Assembly: GCA_024636135.1 (NCBI GenBank)
Contig: JAGXHP010000122.1
Location: 1-6,847, forward strand
Length of the DNA: 6,847 nucleotides
Source: Chloroflexota bacterium
Lineage (GTDB): Bacteria > Chloroflexota > Limnocylindria > QHBO01
Direction: 5' to 3'
Below, piece by piece: positions 1-6,082 of this stretch. The position numbers and the translations under genes are program-made. The notes under the pieces were generated by a model. The model was not told the DNA's origin and did no database searches. It worked only from the letters and a program-made list of their open reading frames with translations. The stretch's first letter is position 1. The number at the start of each line of letters is the position of its first letter.

Positions 1-73
1 GCCGGCCTTCGGCGAGCAGTTCAGCCCCGAGCAGATCGACGCCATCGTCGCCTACCTGCAGACGCTGCCGTAG
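1..73 (+). CDS. c-type cytochrome, C-terminal fragment (5' end outside window)
   Basis: The frame starting at base 2 is open to a TAG at 71-73 and encodes PAFGEQFSPEQIDAIVAYLQTLP. This is the typical end of a class I cytochrome c: a Pro-Ala-Phe-Gly stretch after the axial methionine, then the final amphipathic helix S-x-E-Q-I-x-A-I-V-A-Y-L-Q-T-L. The haem-binding CXXCH motif and the expected methionine ligand lie outside the window, so the domain count and any membrane anchor are unknown. Such proteins carry electrons outside the cytoplasmic membrane. The next gene starts three bases after the stop, in the same frame and on the same strand, so the two are probably cotranscribed. The family call rests on only 23 residues. 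Confidence 0.7.
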   Translation, partial: PAFGEQFSPEQIDAIVAYLQTLP

Positions 74-76
74 TCG

Positions 77-988
77 GTGGTCGATCCGGCCGCGCGCGGT
101 GAGCGCGGCGTTCCCGTTCTCATCGGCGCCGATGAGATGGCGCGCATCGACGAAGCCGCCCAGCGCATCGGCCTGACCGAGGATGCCCTGATGGAATCGG
201 CCGGTGCAGCCGTGGCCGAGATCGCGCAGGCCGAGCTCGCCCGCCTCGCCGAGCGCGTCCGCGGCCCGGGTGGTCCGCTCATTCGACCGCCGCTCATCGT
301 CGTCTTGTGCGGGCCGGGCAACAACGGTGGTGACGGGTTCGTGGTCGCGCGCCGCCTCGCCGCCACGGGTCGCTCGGTGCTCACCATCCTGTGCGCCGAT
401 GCGTCCAAGCTGTCCGGCCAGGCCGCGGGCCACAACTGGAACGTGCTGCAGGCGATGGCATCCGCGGGGTCGCTCGAGCTCTTCGTGGCGCCCACGCCCG
501 AGCTGCTGCTCCGCCTGCGTGAGCGGATCGCCGATGCCACGCTGATCGTGGACGCCTTGCTTGGCTCCGGTTCCGCTGGTCCCCTGCGTGAGCCGATCTC
601 GACCGCCGTCGATCTCGTCAATGCCTCACGGGCGCACGCGCAGGGAGCCGGGCGTCCGTTCGCGGTCCTTGCGGTCGACACGCCGACGCGGGTGGACCTC
701 ACCGGCGGTGCCCGCTCAACGCCCGTTGTGACCGCCGACGTGACCGTGACGTTCCATCGGGCCAAGGCGGGCTTCGCGCTCGATCGAGATGCGCGGCAGC
801 TGGCCGGTCGCTACCTGGTCGCTCCGATCGGTATTCCGCTCGAGGCGGAGGACGACATCATCCCGCCCGATGGCGAGTACCCGCCCGGACGGATCACGGA
901 GATCAATTGGCAGGAGCCGGTCGAGCGTGCCGACGCAGCCCATCGGCCCGGCGGCGGCATCGCGGCAGGCCCCGGCCGGACCGACTGA
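77..988 (+). CDS. nnrE: NAD(P)H-hydrate epimerase (YjeF N-terminal domain family), stand-alone
   Basis: The 303-residue product matches the YjeF N-terminal (NnrE) family, which epimerises damaged R-NAD(P)HX to the S form so that the dehydratase NnrD can repair it. Visible marks are the opening GADEMARIDEAA (about 17-28), MESAG (39-43, usually MENAG), the nucleotide-binding GPGNNGGDG (79-87), VDALLGSG (158-165) and VDTPTRVD (200-207). The last is divergent, since the family usually reads VDIPSGLD. The fold ends near IGIP (251-254). The last 50 residues are rich in Pro, Gly and Ala and match no domain I recognise. The C-terminal dehydratase often fused to this domain is absent, so NnrD must be elsewhere if present. 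GTG at 77 is the only possible start, because the in-frame stop of the cytochrome gene lies six bases upstream and the conserved N-terminus begins soon after. There is no Shine-Dalgarno sequence, so translation is probably coupled to the upstream gene. Confidence 0.88.
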   Translation: MVDPAARGERGVPVLIGADEMARIDEAAQRIGLTEDALMESAGAAVAEIAQAELARLAERVRGPGGPLIRPPLIVVLCGPGNNGGDGFVVARRLAATGRSVLTILCADASKLSGQAAGHNWNVLQAMASAGSLELFVAPTPELLLRLRERIADATLIVDALLGSGSAGPLREPISTAVDLVNASRAHAQGAGRPFAVLAVDTPTRVDLTGGARSTPVVTADVTVTFHRAKAGFALDRDARQLAGRYLVAPIGIPLEAEDDIIPPDGEYPPGRITEINWQEPVERADAAHRPGGGIAAGPGRTD

Positions 989-991
989 CCC

Positions 992-1582
992 TCAGCTGCT
1001 CCCGCGCCGATGAGTCGGCACGCCGGCAGCGCACTGGTCGCAGGCATCGGGTGTCGACGAGGGAATCTCGATACGACCCAGCGCGTGCACGGGGATCCCG
1101 ACGTCGACGGAGCCGTTCGAGCGGTCCGCGATGACGGCCGCAGCCACCGGCTCGATGCCCGAGGCGCGCACGGCCTGAATCGTCTCGTCCAGGGACGCGC
1201 CGGTGGTAAGGATGTCGTCGACGATGACCACCCGCTCGTCATCCGCGATCGGCCACCCGCGACGCAGGGCGCGACCACCACCATCGCCGGGCTCGGCAAA
1301 CGCGGCGCGGACCGACCCCCCCAGCTGTCGCGCCGTCTCGAACGCGAGGAGCACGCCGCCGGTGGTCGGACCGACGACCAGCGTCGGTGCGTGGGGTGCC
1401 AGCGCCTCGGCCATGCGACGGCAGAGCTCGACCCCGTAGCGTGGATGCTGGAGGACCAGGAACTTCTCGAGGTAGCGCGTGGCGTGGCGCCCGGACTTCA
1501 GGAGGAAGTGGCCCTCGAGCAGGGCGCCGGCATCGGCGAACAACTCCTCGACCGACGCAGCGCGCAGGTCGGGCACGCTCAC
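992..1582 (-). CDS. pyrE: orotate phosphoribosyltransferase
   Basis: PyrE transfers the phosphoribosyl group of PRPP to orotate, giving OMP in the cytoplasm. This is the fifth step of UMP synthesis. The 196-residue product has the usual length. It shows FLLKSGRHATRYLEK (26-40), GPTTGGVLLA (71-80), the loop FAEPGDGGGRALRRG (95-109), and the PRPP motif VVIVDDILTTGAS (118-130). This subfamily more often has VEDV.TTGGS in that motif. The end has the CxxC pair typical of this PyrE type (C181, C184). The GTG start overlaps the stop of the upstream gene by four bases (GTGA), and there is no convincing Shine-Dalgarno sequence, so translation is coupled. The gene is last in its block and converges on nnrE with only three bases between the stops and no obvious terminator. 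Unusually, it follows three uncharacterised genes rather than pyrD or pyrF. Confidence 0.94.
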   Translation of the reverse strand: MSVPDLRAASVEELFADAGALLEGHFLLKSGRHATRYLEKFLVLQHPRYGVELCRRMAEALAPHAPTLVVGPTTGGVLLAFETARQLGGSVRAAFAEPGDGGGRALRRGWPIADDERVVIVDDILTTGASLDETIQAVRASGIEPVAAAVIADRSNGSVDVGIPVHALGRIEIPSSTPDACDQCAAGVPTHRRGSS

Positions 1583-2406
1583 TCGTAGACGGCCGAGAAG
1601 TCCACGGCCGGGTAGCGCTCTGCCAGCGCCTCGGTCACCCAGTGCAGGACGTCGGCCGGGTCGTAGAAGGCCGCGATGGTCTTCGCCTCGGTCACGAACA
1701 GTCCGGGCCGCCGCGCTTCGGTGCCGGCGACCACGTCCTGCGGGCGGTCGGACAGGTCGAGGCTCGTCTCGAACCGGCCGTCGGCGCGGAGGATGAGCAT
1801 GTCCTCCTCCTCGTCGAGGAGCGGCAAGTCCCCGGTGCGCCGCAGGACCTCCTCCGCGTTCGACGTGAACTCGCGCAGCAGCTGCGCCTGGGCGGTCCCG
1901 AGCTGGGCCCGATACGCATCGGCCAGCTGCCACAGTCGCTGCGCCGCCAGGGTCTCCTGTTGCGGCGGCGGCAGCTCGGCCTGCCAATCGTCCGGTGCGG
2001 TGCTTTCGACAAGCTCCTCTTCCCGGGCAAGCTCATCGGCGGAGACGAGGTGGCTGGGCGCGTCGCGCGCGGCCTCGACCAGCCACGAGAAGATGTCGGC
2101 GGGGTTGTACAGCTCGATGAGCTCGCTGATCGTGTCGACGATCTGCTCCTCGTCGTACCACTCGCTATCGGCGGGATCCTGGTAGGTGAGGCGGGTGGTC
2201 CAGGTCTCGTCGACGGGGTGATAGAGCAGGTAGTCCTGCTCGTTGTCGACCAGCTTGATCGGGCCGATCTCGCGTAGCCGATCCTTGTTCTGGTCCAGGA
2301 ATCGGCGGATCTGCTCGGTCGCCTCATACAGGAAGTCGCGACGCTCGAGCTCGGCCTCGGCCGCGACCTCGCGGAGGGCAACCAGGCGCGGAGACGGCGC
2401 ACTCAC
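1579..2406 (-). CDS. uncharacterised protein with an internal domain duplication
   Basis: I do not recognise this family. The 275-residue product is acidic, with no signal peptide or membrane segment, so it is probably cytoplasmic. It consists of two diverged copies of one unit, about residues 26-117 and 168-266, joined by a Glu/Pro/Gln-rich linker. Each copy has a charged helix ending in L-R-x-x-G (44-48 and 188-192), then a strand-like L-x-D-x-E-x-D-x-L pattern (52-60 and 196-204), and ends in Y-(N/D)-P-A-D-(I/V)-x-x-W-(L/V)-x-E-A (100-112 and 248-260). The distance from the Gly to the Tyr is 52 residues in the first copy and 56 in the second. GTG at 2406 overlaps the upstream stop by four bases. 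In-frame codons upstream run antiparallel to the well-supported upstream gene and look unlike protein, so I chose this start. The stop overlaps the start of pyrE. Function is unknown; coupling to pyrE is the only clue. Confidence 0.85.
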   Translation of the reverse strand: MSAPSPRLVALREVAAEAELERRDFLYEATEQIRRFLDQNKDRLREIGPIKLVDNEQDYLLYHPVDETWTTRLTYQDPADSEWYDEEQIVDTISELIELYNPADIFSWLVEAARDAPSHLVSADELAREEELVESTAPDDWQAELPPPQQETLAAQRLWQLADAYRAQLGTAQAQLLREFTSNAEEVLRRTGDLPLLDEEEDMLILRADGRFETSLDLSDRPQDVVAGTEARRPGLFVTEAKTIAAFYDPADVLHWVTEALAERYPAVDFSAVYE

Positions 2407-2729
2407 GGCTTGTACACGAAGTCCGGGCCCATCCGTTCGCGCAGGAAGATCGTGTGCTTCGAATCGAAGACCGATTCGGCCACGCGGTGTCCGAAGCCGC
2501 GCATCGACGGATCCGCGTACAGCTGGTCGAGCACCGCGTAGTTCGGCAGGTCCAGGATCAGGACGTTGTTCCAGGTGGATCCCTCGGTCACGTTGAACCA
2601 ACCGACGAACCTTACGCCGTACTTCTCCTCGGTCTGCCGGGCGGTCCTCGGGAAGATATGGCGCATCCCGCGCTTGAAGATCGTGTCGCGGCCCTTGCGG
2701 ACGTTGAAGAAGGTGACCATCAGCGGCAT
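2403..2729 (-). CDS. small protein of probable dimeric alpha/beta-barrel (ferredoxin-like) fold, function unknown
   Basis: The 108-residue product begins with a short strand (LMVTFFNVR), then a helix (about 15-37), then a strand pair around VRFVGWFNVTEG and WNNVLILDLPN, then a helix region (Y64-M75), and ends in GFGHRVAESVFDSKHTIFLRER. This order and length resemble the dimeric alpha/beta-barrel families such as NIPSNAP-like and antibiotic-monooxygenase-like proteins. That is an inference from the pattern, and I cannot name a family. It is soluble, with many aromatic residues in the strands. The ATG at 2729 directly follows the upstream TGA and has a good Shine-Dalgarno sequence eight bases away. 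The internal ATG at 2720 would put that site too far off. The stop overlaps the next start by four bases. It belongs to the same coupled block as pyrE. Confidence 0.83.
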   Translation of the reverse strand: MPLMVTFFNVRKGRDTIFKRGMRHIFPRTARQTEEKYGVRFVGWFNVTEGSTWNNVLILDLPNYAVLDQLYADPSMRGFGHRVAESVFDSKHTIFLRERMGPDFVYKP

Positions 2730-3098
2730 TCAGTCATCTCCTCTTTCATCGGCTGCGTCCTCGTCGGTCGTGATGATGCTCACCGGCGGCTTGGCCACTC
2801 CGGTCTGTCGCCCGCGCCCGCCGCGCCGATCGGCGAAAAAGACCCGGAGAAGGAACACGCTCGTCATGCTGACGAAGAAGAGGAGCACGAGGTCCACGAA
2901 CAACAGTGCGGCGAGCAGCCATACCGGCCAGTTGAATGCAAACAGTCCGACCGGAATGAGCAGCAGGATGAGCGCGAACAGGATCGCCTGCGTGACGAAG
3001 CATCCGAAGCCAGGTCCCTCGTTCGGGTCGAGTTCCTCGTTGTACCGGATCGACAAGCCATTCCTCGTCTGTGGTGGCCGGCGAGTGGCGAGCCGCAT
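2730..3098 (-). CDS. small membrane protein with two predicted transmembrane helices
   Basis: I do not recognise the family. From ATG 3098 the product is 122 residues. The first 33 are polar and contain an acidic patch (EELDPNEG). Two hydrophobic segments follow at about 34-56 and 58-87, separated by a short N-W-P turn. The second carries an Asp near its middle and ends in a basic stretch (ADRRGGRGRQ). By the positive-inside rule the C-terminal tail is cytoplasmic, so the N-terminus is probably cytoplasmic too. The tail is acidic (TTDEDAADERGDD). The start is uncertain. ATG 3098 has only a weak ribosome site. TTG 3056 is preceded by GAGGA at a five-base spacing, and codons look more typical after it, giving 108 residues. 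GTG 3194 lies inside the palindrome and is unlikely. It is the first gene of the block that ends with pyrE, and its TGA abuts the next ATG. Confidence 0.72.
   Translation of the reverse strand: MRLATRRPPQTRNGLSIRYNEELDPNEGPGFGCFVTQAILFALILLLIPVGLFAFNWPVWLLAALLFVDLVLLFFVSMTSVFLLRVFFADRRGGRGRQTGVAKPPVSIITTDEDAADERGDD
2738..2744 (-). promoter_or_regulatory. Shine-Dalgarno site of the gene at 2403-2729
   Basis: The minus strand reads AGAGGAG, ending eight bases before the ATG at 2729. It lies inside the last codons of the upstream membrane-protein gene. It decides between the two nearby methionine starts in favour of the outer one. Confidence 0.7.
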
Positions 3099-3126
3099 GG
3101 TCCCATATCCGCTGATCCCACGCTCG

Positions 3127-3143
3127 GTCACCTCCCCGGTAAC
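3127..3143 (-). promoter_or_regulatory. hairpin resembling a PyrR binding loop, upstream of the pyrE block (tentative)
   Basis: The minus strand reads GTTACCGGGGAGGTGAC, which folds as a six-base-pair stem (one G-U pair) with a GGGGA loop. The core ACCGGGGAGGT matches the PyrR-loop consensus UCCNGNGAGGY at 10 of 11 positions; only the first U is replaced by A. The canonical pairing register is disturbed by that change, but a register shifted by one base pairs fully. The GGAGGTGA inside it is also a near-perfect Shine-Dalgarno sequence, yet no in-frame start follows at a suitable distance. The match could be chance in G-rich sequence. It would matter because it sits upstream of the unit that contains pyrE. 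Confidence 0.3.
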
Positions 3144-3171
3144 GGCCTGGTAATCCGGCGGTCGTAGGTTG

Positions 3172-3196
3172 AAGTGTGCAAGTGACTTGCACACTT
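3172..3196. promoter_or_regulatory. perfect 25-base palindrome, probable operator
   Basis: Left arm AAGTGTGCAAGT (3172-3183) and right arm ACTTGCACACTT (3185-3196) are exact reverse complements around a single central G at 3184. It lies in the 140-base gap between the pyrC stop and the start of the membrane-protein gene. Its AT content is clearly higher than that of its surroundings. An odd-centred dyad with no loop and no T-run fits a site for a dimeric repressor (for example TetR-, MarR- or GntR-like) better than a terminator. The likely target is the promoter of the downstream minus-strand block. I could not identify convincing -35 and -10 boxes there, and no regulator gene for it is in the window. 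Confidence 0.65.
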
Positions 3197-3238
3197 GGCG
3201 CCGCGTCGTGCCCGCGCCCGCTACGACGTCGCGGCTCG

Positions 3239-4594
3239 TCAGTCCCGGAAGGTGAGTCGCCCCTGCGCGACCGTCAGCCGCACCGCGCCCGGCAGCTCGA
3301 CGCCCAAAAGTGGCGTGTTGGACGACGCGGATGCCAGCGAGTCGGCCGCAAGGACGGCGCGCGTGGAGGGATCGAAGACCACCATGTCCGCCGGTTGGCC
3401 GATGGCGAGGCTGCGGCGCTCGTTGATGATCTCCGCCGGTCGAATGGAAAGGGCCGCGATCAGCCGTGCGAGGTCAAGATGCCCGGCCTCGACTGCCGCC
3501 AGCCCGATGGCCAGCGCGGTCTCGAGGCCGATCATTCCCGGCGCCGCCTCGCCGAACGGGACGAGTTTCCGTTCCGGCGGGTGGGGCGCGTGATCCGTCG
3601 CGATCGCGTCGATCGTGCCGTCGGCCAGGCCGCCGAGGAGGGCCAGCGCATCCTCCCGCGATGCAAGCGGGGGGTTCACACGACACAGTCCGTCATAGGA
3701 GTGTTCGACGTCGATCGGCGCGTCGTCGGGTTCCTCCCAAGCAAACCGCCGAGACCCGGCGACCCACGCGTCGGTCAGGGCGAGGTGGTGCGGCGTCACG
3801 TCGCACGTCACCGGCAGGCCTCGGCCGCGCGCTCGCCGGACCGCATCCAGGGCCGCGGCCGTCGAGATGTGCGTGATGTGCAGCCGCCCACCGGTCTCCT
3901 CGGCAAGGGCGATATCTCGCTCGACGATGGTCAGCTCGGCGCTCGGCGTCCATCCTCGCAACCCGAGCCGCGATGCCGTTGGTCCCGCGCGCATCTCGCT
4001 GCCAGCCGCCAGCTCCCGATCCTCCGCGTGCTCGATCAGCGGCCGTCCCACGCCGCGCAGGTAGGTGAGAGCCGAGCGAGCGAGGCGAGATGACGGGACG
4101 GCCGCTCCGTCGTCCGAGAAGCCCACGGCCCCGGCGTCCGCCATGGCTCCGAGATCCGCCAACGCCTCGCCCTGGCGGCCGAGCGTGACGGCACCGATCA
4201 CCCGCACGCGACACGAAGCGTTCTCGGCCCGCTCGAGCACCCATGCGAGCCGAGCAGGCTCGTCGAGTGGCGGCTCGGTGTTCGGCATGGCGCAGACCGT
4301 GGTGAATCCGCCGCGTGCCGCGGCGCGCGAACCTGATGCGACCGTCTCCACCGCGTCGTCTCCCGGCTCGCGCAGGTGGGTGTGGAGGTCGCAGAATCCC
4401 GGCGCCGCCACCAGGCCGCGGCCGTCGATCCGCTCGACCCGATCCGATGCGGTGGACGGGTCCGCCAGGAAGCCATCGATCACGGCGAGGTCGCGGACGA
4501 CGTCCGAGCCGTCGTTCGGGTCGATGACCCGGACATCGGTCACCAGGAACGACGCCGGCGGGTCGGTGAGCCGGCCAAAACGGCCCGCGGTCAC
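3239..4594 (-). CDS. pyrC: dihydroorotase (class I)
   Basis: PyrC cyclises N-carbamoyl-L-aspartate to dihydroorotate, the third step of UMP synthesis, using zinc. The 451-residue product is slightly longer than the usual 420-430. Metal and substrate motifs are in order: DLHTHLREPG (69-78; His71 and His73 ligands, Arg75 substrate), MPNT (103-106), GFSDDG (158-163; the Asp that class I enzymes use in place of a carboxylated lysine), EHAED (188-192), THIST (241-245), TPHH (267-270), VNPPL (306-310) and TDHAPH (333-338; catalytic Asp). An acidic, aromatic insert before VNPPL (about 283-300) and a 15-residue N-terminal lead account for the extra length. GTG 4594 overlaps the pyrB stop by four bases. 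Class I enzymes can form complexes with aspartate transcarbamylase, which fits this pairing. The gene ends 140 bases before the next one. Confidence 0.95.
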   Translation of the reverse strand: MTAGRFGRLTDPPASFLVTDVRVIDPNDGSDVVRDLAVIDGFLADPSTASDRVERIDGRGLVAAPGFCDLHTHLREPGDDAVETVASGSRAAARGGFTTVCAMPNTEPPLDEPARLAWVLERAENASCRVRVIGAVTLGRQGEALADLGAMADAGAVGFSDDGAAVPSSRLARSALTYLRGVGRPLIEHAEDRELAAGSEMRAGPTASRLGLRGWTPSAELTIVERDIALAEETGGRLHITHISTAAALDAVRRARGRGLPVTCDVTPHHLALTDAWVAGSRRFAWEEPDDAPIDVEHSYDGLCRVNPPLASREDALALLGGLADGTIDAIATDHAPHPPERKLVPFGEAAPGMIGLETALAIGLAAVEAGHLDLARLIAALSIRPAEIINERRSLAIGQPADMVVFDPSTRAVLAADSLASASSNTPLLGVELPGAVRLTVAQGRLTFRD

Positions 4595-5529
4595 GCCGCC
4601 CCCGTCACCGTGGCGAGCACGGCCATGCGCACCGGCACGCCGTTCTCGACCTGCCGCGCGATCAGGCTGCGGGGACCGTTTGCCAGGTCCGAGGTGAGCT
4701 CGACGCCTTCGTTCGTCGGGCCTGGATGCAGGACCGGTGCGCCCGGCGCGGCGTGGGCCATCCGGCGTTCGTCGAGCCTCCAGGATCGGGAGTACTCGCG
4801 CAGGGACGGAACGCCCGCGCCGGCCGCGCGCTCGAGCTGGACGCGCAGGGTCATGACCGCGTCGGCACCGTCCAGCGCGTCCTCGATGCTCGTGGCGACC
4901 TCGACCCCGTCGCGGCCGGAGAAGCCGGCGACCCAGGCCGGTGGGCCACCGACCCGGATGCGTGCGCCGAGGGCCCGCAGGCTGTGGAGATTGGATCGCG
5001 CCACGCGCGAATGGGCGACGTCACCGACGATCGCGATGAGCCGGCCCTCGAGCGAACCCAGGGCCTCGCGCATGGTCAGCGCGTCGAGCAGGGCCTGCGT
5101 CGGATGCGCATGCATCCCGTCCCCCGCGTTGACGATCGCCATGCCGGTCGATCGGGCCGCCAGGTATGGCGCCCCCGATGATGCGTGGCGCAGGACGAGC
5201 GCGGTCACCCCGGTTCGTTCCAGGGTCCGCAGCGTGTCGACCAGCGATTCGCCCTTGCCGACGCTGCTGCCCTCCACGCCGAGATCGACCACGGTCGCGC
5301 CGAGTGCGCGCGCCGCGAGCTCAAAGCTCACTCGGGTGCGGGTCGAGCCCTCGTAGAACGCCAGGCCGATGGTCTCCGGTTCCAGCAAGGTCCGATGCGT
5401 CCGTTCCGCCCGGGCGCTCCGCATGGTGTCGGCGAGGTCGAGCAGCCGAAGGATCTCGTCCCGTGTCATCCCCTCTACGTCGAGGATGTGTCGCGCACGC
5501 TCGGTTCCGCGTGGAGCGTCGAGAATCAT
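4591..5529 (-). CDS. pyrB: aspartate transcarbamylase catalytic subunit
   Basis: PyrB condenses carbamoyl phosphate with aspartate to give carbamoyl aspartate, the committed step of pyrimidine synthesis. The 312-residue product has the family length and its key motifs: FYEGSTRTRVSFE (58-70, carbamoyl-phosphate site), GKGES (91-95), LRH (113-115), GDGMHAHPTQALLD (136-149), GDVAHSRVARSN (169-180, aspartate domain), TLRVQLER (227-234) and HPGP (268-271). No regulatory subunit gene pyrI is nearby, so control probably comes through PyrR. ATG 5529 overlaps the pyrR stop in an ATGA, and a GAGGG lies six bases upstream. The substrate carbamoyl phosphate must come from carA/carB genes outside the window. 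Confidence 0.96.
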   Translation of the reverse strand: MILDAPRGTERARHILDVEGMTRDEILRLLDLADTMRSARAERTHRTLLEPETIGLAFYEGSTRTRVSFELAARALGATVVDLGVEGSSVGKGESLVDTLRTLERTGVTALVLRHASSGAPYLAARSTGMAIVNAGDGMHAHPTQALLDALTMREALGSLEGRLIAIVGDVAHSRVARSNLHSLRALGARIRVGGPPAWVAGFSGRDGVEVATSIEDALDGADAVMTLRVQLERAAGAGVPSLREYSRSWRLDERRMAHAAPGAPVLHPGPTNEGVELTSDLANGPRSLIARQVENGVPVRMAVLATVTGAA

Positions 5530-6071
5530 GCGTCGCCCTCGGGTCGCTCGATCACGACCTCGTCGGCTTCATCGGTCTCCACCAGCCGGACATGGACGAT
5601 CTCCTCCTCGGACGTCGGGAGATTCTTGCCCACGAAATCCGGCCGGATCGGCAGCTCGCGGTGCCCGCGGTCGACGAGGGCGGCCAGCCGGACGGCGCGT
5701 GGTCGACCGTGATCGGTCAGGGCGTCAAGGGCCGCGCGAACCGTGCGCCCGGTGTACAGGACGTCGTCCACCAGCACCACGGTATGGCCGCTGACCTCGG
5801 CCTCGAGGTCGGAGCGCTTGACGATCGGGGCGTGCGCAAGCCGGGTGAGGTCGTCGCGGTAGTAGGTGATGTCGAGCGAGCCCACCGGCACCGATGCGCC
5901 CTCGTGCTGCTCGATGAGCCCGGCCAGGCGCCGCGCGATAGGGACGCCGCGGCTCCGAATACCGACAAGGACGAGATCAGCGACGCCGCCGTTGCGCTCA
6001 ACGATCTCGTGCGCGATCCGCGTCATGGCGCGGCGGACGTCGTCGGCGTCCAGGATGCGGCGTTCGCTCAT
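5526..6071 (-). CDS. pyrR: PyrR, bifunctional pyr operon RNA-binding regulator and uracil phosphoribosyltransferase
   Basis: PyrR binds UMP or UTP and then a hairpin in pyr mRNA, lowering expression when pyrimidines are plentiful. Many members also have weak uracil phosphoribosyltransferase activity. The 181-residue product has the normal length. It shows the opening RRILDADDVRRAMTRIAHEI, GIRSRGVP (37-44), DITYYRDDL (67-75), the PRPP motif VVLVDDVLYTGRT (98-110), and the diagnostic RGHRELPIRPDFVGKNLPT (135-153), which separates PyrR from other phosphoribosyltransferases. ATG 6071 has a strong AAGGAGA site. The leader directly upstream contains a hairpin with the PyrR-loop consensus, so the gene probably controls itself together with pyrB and pyrC. 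The stop overlaps the start of pyrB. Confidence 0.96.
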   Translation of the reverse strand: MSERRILDADDVRRAMTRIAHEIVERNGGVADLVLVGIRSRGVPIARRLAGLIEQHEGASVPVGSLDITYYRDDLTRLAHAPIVKRSDLEAEVSGHTVVLVDDVLYTGRTVRAALDALTDHGRPRAVRLAALVDRGHRELPIRPDFVGKNLPTSEEEIVHVRLVETDEADEVVIERPEGDA

Positions 6072-6074
6072 GCG

Positions 6075-6081
6075 TCTCCTT
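6075..6081 (-). promoter_or_regulatory. Shine-Dalgarno site of pyrR
   Basis: The minus strand reads AAGGAGA just before CGC and the ATG at 6071. It begins one base after the PyrR-loop hairpin ends, so protein bound to the hairpin would probably cover it. This is the strongest ribosome site in the pyr locus. Confidence 0.8.
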
Positions 6082-6082
6082 G

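Noticed and set aside
1006..1019. Small stem GCCGA-TGAG-TCGGC just after nnrE as a terminator
   Set aside because: It has five base pairs only, lies in the coding end of pyrE, and no T-run follows.
1387..2277. Plus-strand open frame of 296 codons opposite pyrE and the duplicated-domain gene
   Set aside because: Its low-complexity Arg/Gly/Val composition mirrors the minus-strand genes, whose starts and stops interlock. No ribosome site or motif supports it.
2864..3121. Minus-strand frame starting at GTG 3121, with GGAGGTGA six bases upstream
   Set aside because: The start has a good ribosome site, but the product is a Ser/Arg/Cys-rich shadow of the membrane protein in another frame. A short leader peptide remains barely possible.
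3204..3228. Six-base inverted repeat CGTCGT/ACGACG after pyrC as a terminator
   Set aside because: The stem is short with a 13-base loop and has no T-run, so it is ordinary for GC-rich sequence.
3176..4093. Plus-strand open frame of 305 codons opposite pyrC, starting in the palindrome
   Set aside because: It is a shadow of pyrC, which has every dihydroorotase motif. The composition is Arg-rich and no fold is visible.
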